Below are positions 7,062 through 13,147 of a stretch of DNA of 13,506 bases, piece after piece. Source of the stretch: BM707 sp041592975. Its GTDB lineage: Bacteria; Desulfobacterota; Desulfuromonadia; Desulfuromonadales; UBA2294. The translations under genes were made by a program, and so were the position numbers. The notes under the pieces are model-generated. The model was not told the DNA's origin. It made no database searches and saw only the letters and a list, made by a program, of their open reading frames with translations. Location: contig JBFHOZ010000047.1 of the NCBI GenBank assembly GCA_041592975.1, positions 1-13,506 of the forward strand, written 5' to 3'. Each line of letters opens with the position of its first letter. The stretch's first letter is position 1.

Positions 7062-8251
7062 TCGAAATCGGGATCTTTCCTGGCGTCCTCCAGCAGACGG
7101 ACGTCCTGACGCGAGGCGATGTCCAGTTCCTTCAGGGTCTCTTCTGCCATTCTCCGCCGCGAGAACACGCAGGCCCGGTTGTAATGCGCCAGCGGGTAGC
7201 GGACAGACTGCTGCAGGATGGCGTCGAAACAGGCGAGCGCCTCCTCGAGCTGACCGAGATCCATAAGGACATTGCCCTTGTTGTTTAAGGTGTAGAGAGA
7301 GTTCGGGTCGCGCCCGAGACTGATCTCCAGCTCTTTCAGGGCGCTCTCCAGATCCCCCTGGCGCTCATAAAGAATCGCCCGGTAAAATGGAGGCTCGGGG
7401 TTGTCGGGGGTGATGTTCTCCGCCTCGTCGAGTGCGGCAAACGCCTCATCGACGCGACCGCTGTCAAACAGCAGGGTCGCTTTCTCCAGCAGCGCCTCGC
7501 CGAAATCGGCGTCAGCCTTCAGGGTGCGGTCGAAATCGGCCAGCGCCTCCCCGGTGTTGCCGAGCCGGGCATGCGAAAGCCCCCGGTTGTAGAAGTAGGT
7601 GGCCGACTCCGGGCTCTTCTCGATGGCCTGATCGTAATAGACAAGGGCCTCGGCATCCCGGCCGATCCCGGAAAGGGCGTAACCGAGGCCGTTCATGCAG
7701 GCCGAATCGTTCGGGTTTGCGTCGAGCGCCAGCCGGAAGCTCTCCACGGCCTCCTCGTAGCGCCCGAGGCGATTCAGGGCATACCCCTTGTTGTAGTAGG
7801 CTTCGGCGGCGTCCGGCATACGCCGCAGCGCCTCGTCGTACATGGTCAGGGCCTCTTCGGTCTGGCCGAGCTCGTCGAGGATGTTGCCGCGATTGATGTA
7901 AGCCTCCGGAAAATCCGGCTGCAGTTCGAGCGAGCGGTCGAGGTGGCGCAGGGCCTCGTCGTAATGGCCGAGTTTCTCGAGAAGCACGCCGAAGTTGTGA
8001 TGAATGGCGCCGTTCTTCGGATCATAGGTCAGTGCCGTCCGGTAGAGGATCAACGCCTTGGGATAATCACGCAGGTTGGTGGCGGCGACGGCGCAGAGAT
8101 TGAGCGCCTCGATGTCGAGGGGGTGCTTCTCCAGGTATTCCTCGGCCAGGTCCAGCGCCGTCTCGTCGTCGCCGCGGTCAAGGGATATCTGCGCCAGTTC
8201 CAGGCTGCGGCTCTCCTCGAAGTCTACGAAATCCTGATATTCCTCGTCCAT
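7007..8251 (-). CDS. Soluble TPR-repeat protein
   Basis: The 414-residue product is built almost entirely of tetratricopeptide repeats, which form a helical scaffold for protein-protein contacts. About ten 34-residue units run from about residue 18 to 375, with recurrent signatures such as AYINRGNILDELGQTEEAL (117-135), AYYNKGYALNRLGRYEEAV (151-169) and LNNKGNVLMDLGQLEEAL (322-339). The C-terminus has the DPDFEWLHNNPSFQKLI tail (393-409) common in bacterial TPR proteins. No signal peptide or membrane segment is visible, so it is probably cytoplasmic. The ATG at 8251 (GGAG four bases upstream) is preferred to in-frame codons up to 8311, which would precede the likely transcription start. The gene overlaps copA by 55 bp; partner and role are unknown. 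Confidence 0.9.
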   Translation of the reverse strand: MDEEYQDFVDFEESRSLELAQISLDRGDDETALDLAEEYLEKHPLDIEALNLCAVAATNLRDYPKALILYRTALTYDPKNGAIHHNFGVLLEKLGHYDEALRHLDRSLELQPDFPEAYINRGNILDELGQTEEALTMYDEALRRMPDAAEAYYNKGYALNRLGRYEEAVESFRLALDANPNDSACMNGLGYALSGIGRDAEALVYYDQAIEKSPESATYFYNRGLSHARLGNTGEALADFDRTLKADADFGEALLEKATLLFDSGRVDEAFAALDEAENITPDNPEPPFYRAILYERQGDLESALKELEISLGRDPNSLYTLNNKGNVLMDLGQLEEALACFDAILQQSVRYPLAHYNRACVFSRRRMAEETLKELDIASRQDVRLLEDARKDPDFEWLHNNPSFQKLINPKKA

Positions 8252-8287
8252 GTCACTCCGCCAGGCAATCGTCACGCCACTGAAAAT

Positions 8288-8296
8288 ACTATAACA
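8288..8296 (-). promoter_or_regulatory. Extended -10 promoter candidate for the TPR-copA run
   Basis: The minus strand reads TGTTATAGT, matching the extended -10 pattern TGnTATAAT with one change. No good -35 is found 16-18 bp upstream, which extended -10 promoters can tolerate. Transcription would start near 8281, about 30 nt before the TPR ATG. It lies in the 99-bp gap after the tautomerase gene; nothing else is apparent in that gap. Confidence 0.42.
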
Positions 8297-8350
8297 GGAA
8301 CCGATCATCAAAGGATTAAATTCATCGAATCCCGCCCCGGCAGAGCAGGC

Positions 8351-8569
8351 TCATCCCCGGGACACATTCGCAGCGCCCGCCGCGCGAAGGCTGGCAACGG
8401 TCTTCCCTCCGACTCCCCAGCTGTCGGGCGCGACCTCCTCGATCACCACATGGGTCGAGGCCGGATTCTTGCCGAGCACGTCGACCAGTGCCTGGGTCAT
8501 TCTGGCAATCAGCTCCTCTTTCTGCTCCGCGGTCGCTCCGGTCGTGATCTTGACGTTGACGAATGGCAT
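8351..8569 (-). CDS. 4-oxalocrotonate tautomerase-like protein
   Basis: This small protein (72 residues, 71 after Met removal) belongs to the tautomerase superfamily. Members use an N-terminal proline as general base to interconvert keto and enol forms of 2-oxo acids. After the initiator Met it begins PFVNVKITTGATAEQKEELI, placing the catalytic Pro at position 1, and has VVIEEVAPDSWGVGG (40-54), where Trp50 aligns with Phe50 of the classical enzyme. By eye alignment, the 4-OT substrate residues Arg11 and Arg39 are Ala and His here. The start at 8569 is decided by a strong AAGGAGGAG site and by the required N-terminal Pro; upstream ATG codons in frame are rejected. It follows the Gate-protein pair by 56 bp on the same strand. 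The substrate is unknown. Confidence 0.88.
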   Translation of the reverse strand: MPFVNVKITTGATAEQKEELIARMTQALVDVLGKNPASTHVVIEEVAPDSWGVGGKTVASLRAAGAANVSRG

Positions 8570-8572
8570 ATT

Positions 8573-8581
8573 CTCCTCCTT
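8573..8581 (-). promoter_or_regulatory. Strong Shine-Dalgarno deciding the tautomerase start
   Basis: AAGGAGGAG sits three bases (AAT) before the ATG at 8569. It settles this codon as the start, exposing the catalytic proline after Met cleavage, rather than in-frame ATGs at 8647 or 8629. Confidence 0.8.
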
Positions 8582-8625
8582 GTCGCGGCTTGGCCGACCA
8601 ATAAACGGTGAACGGATTGTGATTC

Positions 8626-9063
8626 TCATCCGCTTTTCTGCTTCCACACCCTGGCCAGCAGTGCAGTGATCATCACCGCCAGCAGCAGCCGCAGGCCGAG
8701 CATGACGAAGCCGTCGCCGCCGATGGCGACGAAAATGAGGATATCCTCGACCACCGCGTGACAGGTGGCGATGAACAGGCCGATGAGGAACAGTTCGCGC
8801 TTCGGCAGCTTCTTCTCCCTGCTCACCCGGATGATGATCCCGGCTCCGTAGGCGATGCCGAGGAAGATACCGGTAAACAGCGGCACCGCCGCGTCACGGG
8901 TCAGTCCCATGCCGCGCATCAGCGGTTCGACGGTGTTGCCGGCCCGGCGGAAAACCGGCATGTGCCGCAACACCTCGAAGATCACCACCACCGGCACGAT
9001 GATCAGCAGCAGCTTGACACCGAGCAGCAGTGCCCCCCAGACGGCCGTCATCAGGTTGTCCAT
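8626..9063 (-). CDS. Gate-domain membrane protein, SpmA/SpmB-like half 1
   Basis: A 145-residue inner-membrane protein resembling the nucleoside-recognition 'Gate' domain found in SpmA, SpmB and FeoB-type proteins. Hydrophobic segments lie at about 7-32, 60-80, 92-115 and 118-138. Characteristic pieces are VEPLMRGMGLTRDAAVPLFTG (45-65), GIAYGAGII (69-77) and ATCHAVVEDILIF (99-111), with His102 and Glu106 inside a hydrophobic helix. The ATG at 9063 shares a base with the stop of the upstream partner gene (TGATG), so the two are translationally coupled and probably form one heteromeric unit. What it transports or senses is unknown; a role in sporulation is unlikely given the diderm, non-Firmicute context (inference). 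Confidence 0.8.
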   Translation of the reverse strand: MDNLMTAVWGALLLGVKLLLIIVPVVVIFEVLRHMPVFRRAGNTVEPLMRGMGLTRDAAVPLFTGIFLGIAYGAGIIIRVSREKKLPKRELFLIGLFIATCHAVVEDILIFVAIGGDGFVMLGLRLLLAVMITALLARVWKQKSG

Positions 9064-9545
9064 CAGCCCACTCCGAGCAGGTGCAGCCCCTGCAGGATCA
9101 GGCCGGCGAGGACGGCGATGGCGAGCCGGCAGAGGGTGATGACCGCCGGGCGTACGCCGGTGCTTCCGAGCACCGCCCCCTCGAGCAGCAGGTTGTGGGC
9201 GATCCCCATCATCACCCCGCACTGGGTCACCTGCCACGGGGTCAGCTCGAGCGGCGCCAGGATGGCGATGGCGGCGTAGAGGTTGACCAGAAAAGCGGCG
9301 ACGAAGGCGAAGGCGGCCTCTCCCGGCAGGCCGAAAACGGTCATCACCGGCGCGAAGACCTCGCCGAGCGTCGCCAGGAGGGGCGAGTCTTTCAGCAGGT
9401 CAACGACGATATAGAGCGGCAGCACCCACTTGATCAGCTTGAGCGCGGTGTCGACGCCGGAGCGGAAACCGTCGCGCAGCCGGGTCCGGATATCCGGAAC
9501 CCCGAGGTCCGCAGCCCCCTCCTTGAGCTGTTCATTCTGCTGCAA
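9063..9545 (-). CDS. Gate-domain membrane protein, SpmA/SpmB-like half 2
   Basis: A 160-residue membrane protein, partner of the next gene. After a hydrophilic N-terminal 25 residues it has hydrophobic segments at about 37-50, 62-72, 78-98, 105-130 and 133-157. The stretch GIAHNLLLEGAVLGSTG (114-130) places His117 and Glu122 in a helix, comparable with the His/Glu helix of the partner. LKLIKWVLPLYIVVDLL (35-51) resembles the first helix of Gate proteins. The start is a TTG at 9545 with AAGGAAG about nine bases upstream; no in-frame ATG precedes the first membrane segment. Its stop overlaps the partner's start by one base. It diverges from the LpxH-type gene across a 56-bp region. Confidence 0.78.
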   Translation of the reverse strand: MQQNEQLKEGAADLGVPDIRTRLRDGFRSGVDTALKLIKWVLPLYIVVDLLKDSPLLATLGEVFAPVMTVFGLPGEAAFAFVAAFLVNLYAAIAILAPLELTPWQVTQCGVMMGIAHNLLLEGAVLGSTGVRPAVITLCRLAIAVLAGLILQGLHLLGVG

Positions 9546-9564
9546 TTTCAGAGTCTTCCTTTGC

Positions 9565-9594
9565 TTGACTTGTCCGCTTCGGCTCCACTATAGT
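9565..9594 (+). promoter_or_regulatory. Sigma70-type promoter for the LpxH-type gene
   Basis: TTGACT (9565-9570, 5/6) and TATAGT (9589-9594, 5/6) are spaced by 18 bp. The -10 ends only seven bases before the ATG at 9602, so the predicted transcription start coincides with the start codon. No Shine-Dalgarno sequence lies between. Confidence 0.65.
9587..9592 (-). promoter_or_regulatory. Possible reverse -10 for the Gate gene pair
   Basis: The -10 of the plus-strand promoter lies in the 8-bp palindrome ACTATAGT (9587-9594), so the minus strand also reads TATAGT. Transcription would begin near 9580, leaving about 35 nt before the TTG start at 9545 and its AAGGAAG site. No recognisable -35 is present on this strand, so confidence is low. 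Confidence 0.25.
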
Positions 9595-9601
9595 TGCTCG
9601 C

Positions 9602-10318
9602 ATGCGCGACCTCTTCATAGCCGATGCCCACCTGCGCGACCCGCAGGATGAAAACTACCGCAAGCTGCTCGACTTCCTCGACAGCCAGTCCGGACGGGTC
9701 CGGACCCTCTACCTGCTCGGCGACATCTTCCAGTTCTGGATCGGCCGCCGCTTCGCCGGCTTCCCCCCCTATCAGCCGCTGCTCGATCGGCTCAAGACAT
9801 TGCGTGCTTCCGGGGTCGGCATCGTCTACGTCGAGGGGAACCACGATTTCTACCTCGGTTCCTACTTCGGCGGCGATCTCGGCTGCCTGGTTCTGCCCGA
9901 CGGCGGCGAGGTCGACATCGACGGCCAGCGGGTGTACCTGACGCACGGCGACCAGGTCAATCCCGAGGATGTCGGCTACCACAGGCTGCGCCGCTTCCTG
10001 CGCAGCGGCTTCATCCGCCTTGTCGCCCGGCTCGTCAGCCCGGAGTTCATCTGGCGCATCGCCAGGTGGGGCTCACGCAAGAGCGCCGAGAGCAGGGTCG
10101 GCAAGACCATGCGCCGGGCGCCGACCGACCTGCTGCTGGCCTACGCCCGCCCCCGCTTCGAGGAGGGGTGCACGGCGATGATCTCGGGGCACTACCACCA
10201 GCCGATCTTCGAGAAGACCGAAAACGGCACCCTGATCGCCCTCGGCGACTGGATCACCGACTACTCCTATGCCGTGTACGAAAACGGAGAATTCCGCCTC
10301 GAAACCTTCCAGGGATGA
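9602..10318 (+). CDS. LpxH-type UDP-2,3-diacylglucosamine diphosphatase / metallophosphoesterase
   Basis: LpxH removes UMP from UDP-2,3-diacylglucosamine to give lipid X in lipid A synthesis, at the inner face of the inner membrane. The 238 residues match LpxH length (about 240). The calcineurin-like metal ligands fall at LpxH positions: D8 and H10 (FIADAHL), D41 (YLLGDIF), N80 (GNHD, 79-82), H115 (LTHGDQ), H197 and H199 (GHYH). The insert between about 120 and 185 matches the LpxH lid region (FLRSGFIRLVARLVSPEFI), followed by LGDWITDYSYAVY. Classical LpxH has GNRD where this has GNHD, so an LpxH-like paralogue with another substrate is possible. It is the only plus-strand gene, with its own promoter and an apparently leaderless start. 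The ATG is firm because the first metal motif begins at residue 8. Confidence 0.85.
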   Translation: MRDLFIADAHLRDPQDENYRKLLDFLDSQSGRVRTLYLLGDIFQFWIGRRFAGFPPYQPLLDRLKTLRASGVGIVYVEGNHDFYLGSYFGGDLGCLVLPDGGEVDIDGQRVYLTHGDQVNPEDVGYHRLRRFLRSGFIRLVARLVSPEFIWRIARWGSRKSAESRVGKTMRRAPTDLLLAYARPRFEEGCTAMISGHYHQPIFEKTENGTLIALGDWITDYSYAVYENGEFRLETFQG

Positions 10319-10338
10319 TCCGGCCAACCGGGCTTTGC

Positions 10339-10367
10339 CTGAAACAGTTCTGAAACAAGCCGTTTCA
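10339..10367. repeat. Two direct CTGAAACA repeats plus an inverted half-site
   Basis: CTGAAACA occurs at 10339-10346 and 10350-10357, start-to-start 11 bp (one helical turn). TGAAAC (10351-10356) can pair with GTTTCA (10362-10367) across a 5-base loop. It lies in the 46-bp gap between convergent genes and reaches into the stop codon of the YihY-family gene. The hairpin is AT-rich and has no T tract, so it is not called a terminator. Confidence 0.4.
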
Positions 10368-11705
10368 ATCGACCATTTTCCCGGCCAGGTCCTGCAGGGT
10401 CAGAGACTGCAGTTCCGATGCCTCGGCGCGCGAGAGCGCTTCCGCCAGCCCGCCGATCAGCTGCCAGTCGATCTCCCCCTCGTCGTCCTGCCCGGACGGG
10501 AGGGCGCCGCGCAGGTCCGTGAGCACATCCGCCACCCGCATCTGGTCCGGTGACCGGGCCGGCTGGTAACCGAAATCGCCGTCCTCACGTTCGACCCGCA
10601 CCAGCAGTCGGCGTCCCATCAGACGATCGATGAATTGCCGCACCTGGGATTCGGACAGACCGAGCCGGTCGGCGATCTCGTAACGATCGATCGGCGTCTC
10701 TCCGCGGCAGAAGATCCTGACCGTCGCCAGCAGCACCGCCAGGGCGCCGAAATCCCCCTGGTGCAGAAAGGCCCGCTTGCCACGAATCTCCCGGCCGATA
10801 TGATCGAGATTCTGGACCGTGTAGGTAACCTCGGCGGCGAGCAGCACGATGACCCAGGAGATATACATCCAGACCATGAATATCGGCAACGCCGCCATGG
10901 TTCCGTAGATGGCGTTGTGCCGGGCGACACCGACCTGGAAGCCGACATAGGCGACCTGGCTGAACTGCCACATGGTGCCGCCGAAGATGCCGCCGACCAG
11001 CGCCGCCGGCAGACGCACGCGGATGTTCGGCATGAACAGCATCAGAAAGGTGAAGGCGACCCACATGGCGACGTAGGGGAGCGTCTTGAAGGAGAAGGTG
11101 ATGACATCGCCGACCACCTCGGTGCCGCGCAACTCCTGGACGATCGACAGCGTTTCCAGCGTCGCCGTCATCGATATGGCGGCGACCATCAGCAGGGGGC
11201 CGAACGCCAGCACCGAGAAATAATCGGAGAACCGCCGCAGCAGGGAGCGGGTCTCGCCGACGTTCCAGATATGATTGAACGCCTTCTCGATATTTGAGAG
11301 CAGCGCCAGCACGGTCAGAAGCAGGACGACCAGGCCGACGGTGCCGAGTCGGGCGACATTGGTGTTGTTGATATACTCGAAAATCCGGGTGACAACCACC
11401 TCCGAGCCGACCGCCAGGTTTTCGAGAATGATCGGCTCGAGCCGGTTCTGGACGCCGAGCCCCTTCAGGACGGCAAAGGCAAAGGCGAGCAGCGGCACGA
11501 TCGACAGCAGGGTCGCATACGTCAGCGCCGACGCCCGCAACAGGCAGTTGTCCCTGCCGAAATCGCGCACGACGATGGTGGCGACCCGCAGCATCCAGAC
11601 GCCGAGCCGTTTGAATAAAGGCAGCGAAGAGAGCTCCGCCCGCCAGAGCGTCCCGCCGAAGTAATTGCGGGCCGCGTCGATTGTCTCCTGCCATCCTCCT
11701 CCCAT
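10365..11705 (-). CDS. YihY/BrkB-family membrane protein with C-terminal winged-helix-like domain
   Basis: A 446-residue inner-membrane protein of the family once misnamed RNase BN. Its exact function is unsettled. Residues up to about 298 form the six-helix YihY core: RASALTYATLLSIVPLLAFAFAVLKGLG (57-84), ARLGTVGLVVLLLTVLALLSNIEKAFNHIW (118-147), a GPLLMVAAIS helix, the segment with FMPNIRVRLPAALVGGIFGG and the helix PIFMVWMYISWVIVLLAAEV. Residues about 315-385 look like a winged helix (TPIDRYEIADRLGLSESQVRQFIDRLMGRRLLVRV), followed by an acidic tail. The typical enterobacterial protein is only about 290 residues. The ATG at 11705 shares one base with the M16 gene's stop (TGATG) and has AAGGAG six bases upstream; a GTG one codon earlier is less well spaced. 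The preceding gene overlap implies co-expression. Confidence 0.9.
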   Translation of the reverse strand: MGGGWQETIDAARNYFGGTLWRAELSSLPLFKRLGVWMLRVATIVVRDFGRDNCLLRASALTYATLLSIVPLLAFAFAVLKGLGVQNRLEPIILENLAVGSEVVVTRIFEYINNTNVARLGTVGLVVLLLTVLALLSNIEKAFNHIWNVGETRSLLRRFSDYFSVLAFGPLLMVAAISMTATLETLSIVQELRGTEVVGDVITFSFKTLPYVAMWVAFTFLMLFMPNIRVRLPAALVGGIFGGTMWQFSQVAYVGFQVGVARHNAIYGTMAALPIFMVWMYISWVIVLLAAEVTYTVQNLDHIGREIRGKRAFLHQGDFGALAVLLATVRIFCRGETPIDRYEIADRLGLSESQVRQFIDRLMGRRLLVRVEREDGDFGYQPARSPDQMRVADVLTDLRGALPSGQDDEGEIDWQLIGGLAEALSRAEASELQSLTLQDLAGKMVD

Positions 11706-13147
11706 CACTCGCTCCTTGCCCCGTCGGCCGATTGCCGCAGCGGTATTTCCTTGACCGGCAGCCCGAGGGAATCCGGCGGCGCATCGAAATCGGCAGAGCG
11801 CCCGACCAGGACGATTGCCAGCTTCTCCGGATGCAGGTAGGTCTGCGCTGCCCGCAGGATATCCTGCCGGGTCAGGGCGGCGATTTTGTCGCGATACGTA
11901 CGGAGATAGGCCTTCGGGTAGTCGAAAAAGTCGAGCCGCATCTGCTGGGTCAGAACCTGGTGGCTGTCGGCAAAGGCAAACACGAACGAGTTGACCAGGC
12001 TCTCCCGCGCCAGGGACAACTCCTCCTCGCCGACCGGTTCGGTCCGGATCCGTTCCATCTCGGCCAGCATCAGCCGGACGACCTCCATGGTGCTCGCGCT
12101 CTTGGTCTCGCTGCCGGCGACAAAGGCACCCGGGAGTCGCCGCCCGACCATGAAGTAGGAGTAGGTCGAATAAGCCAGACCGCGATTCGAGCGGATCTCC
12201 CGCAGCAGCCGGGAATTGAACCCGCCGCCGCCGAGGATGAAGTTCATCACCCGCACCGCCTGCAGGTCGGGGTTGTCCTTGCTGACACCGAGATGCCCGA
12301 GGCGTATCGTCGTCTGCGGGATATCCTTTTCGCCGAGCCAGACCGCAGGCGGCAGGCTTTGCGGAAGCTCCGGCAGCGGCAACGGCCGGTAACCGGCCGG
12401 CCGCCAGCCGGCAAACATCGCTGTCACCCTCTCCAGCATGGCCTGCCGGTCGAAGTCGCCGCTGATCGCCAGCCAGAGGTTGTCCGGAGCGAACTGCTGC
12501 CGGTGAAAACCGATCAGATCCTCTCTGCCGATGGCCGAGACGGTTTCGGTGGTCGCCTCCCGGCCGAGCGGGTGATCGGCATAGATGGCCCTGTCCAGGG
12601 CCCGGCCGGCGACCGAGTCGGGGTCGTCGTCGCGCCGCCGGATCCCCTCGAGGGTCTGCTTGCGCAGCAGCTCAAGCCGTTCGGCGTCGAACCGCGGCCG
12701 GCGCAGGACGTCATCGAGGATCGCCAGCCCGGCGTCGACATCCTCCTGCAGCAAGGAGAGGTCAACGGTCGTCATGTAGGCGTCGGTCGAAACGCCGAAA
12801 TCGATCGCCAGCGATTCGAGGAACTCCTCGAATTCGCGCGGGGTGCGCTCGCCGGCGCCCCCCTTCTGCAGCAGACCGGCAAACAGCCCCCCCTGGCCGA
12901 CCTTCCCGGCGGGATCGTGAATGGAACCGGCGCCGACCATGGCGGTCAGCTCGACCAGCGGCAGCTCCGGGTCCTCGAAAAGATAGACGCGGATGCCGTT
13001 TTCGAGCACCACCGGTTCAATCTCCGGCACGTTGAATTCGAGCGGCACAAAAGCGAGCCGGTCGGGCCGAACCGTCTGCGGCCCCGACGCCGTGCAGGCG
13101 GCAACGAAAAGAACCAGGAGAGCCAGGAAGGCGCGGACCGTTTTCAT
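11705..13147 (-). CDS. M16-family peptidase-like lipoprotein lacking the HxxEH zinc motif
   Basis: The 480-residue product starts with a lipoprotein signal (VAAC, Cys18; Thr at +2), so it is probably lipid-anchored in the envelope. It has two M16 halves: about 45-230 (LENGIRVYLFEDPELPLVEL onward) and about 265-455. In active M16 enzymes HxxEH lies near residue 87; here the aligned segment is GQGGLFAG (84-91), with both His and Glu lost. The second half retains the substrate-contacting Arg/Tyr pair in SNRGLAYSTYSYF (R322, Y326). This is the pattern of the non-zinc subunit of heterodimeric M16B proteases. The ATG at 13147 has AAGGAGG seven bases upstream and overlaps the preceding M16 gene by ATGA; its stop overlaps the next start. 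Partner zinc motif is outside the window. Confidence 0.9.
   Translation of the reverse strand: MKTVRAFLALLVLFVAACTASGPQTVRPDRLAFVPLEFNVPEIEPVVLENGIRVYLFEDPELPLVELTAMVGAGSIHDPAGKVGQGGLFAGLLQKGGAGERTPREFEEFLESLAIDFGVSTDAYMTTVDLSLLQEDVDAGLAILDDVLRRPRFDAERLELLRKQTLEGIRRRDDDPDSVAGRALDRAIYADHPLGREATTETVSAIGREDLIGFHRQQFAPDNLWLAISGDFDRQAMLERVTAMFAGWRPAGYRPLPLPELPQSLPPAVWLGEKDIPQTTIRLGHLGVSKDNPDLQAVRVMNFILGGGGFNSRLLREIRSNRGLAYSTYSYFMVGRRLPGAFVAGSETKSASTMEVVRLMLAEMERIRTEPVGEEELSLARESLVNSFVFAFADSHQVLTQQMRLDFFDYPKAYLRTYRDKIAALTRQDILRAAQTYLHPEKLAIVLVGRSADFDAPPDSLGLPVKEIPLRQSADGARSE

Noticed and set aside
3522..7109. A 1195-codon open frame on the plus strand opposite copA, the LOG-like gene and part of the DHH gene
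   Set aside because: Its translation is low-complexity, without recognisable domains, and lies antisense to genes with full catalytic motifs; GC-rich genes routinely leave such open frames.
8330..8360. A GC-rich hairpin after the tautomerase gene (CCCGG/CCGGG arms)
   Set aside because: The pairing is interrupted and no T run follows on the minus strand, so no terminator is called.
10319..10364. A bidirectional terminator between the convergent LpxH-type and YihY-family genes
   Set aside because: Only short stems (TGAAAC/GTTTCA, CCGG/CCGG) and no T tract on either strand.
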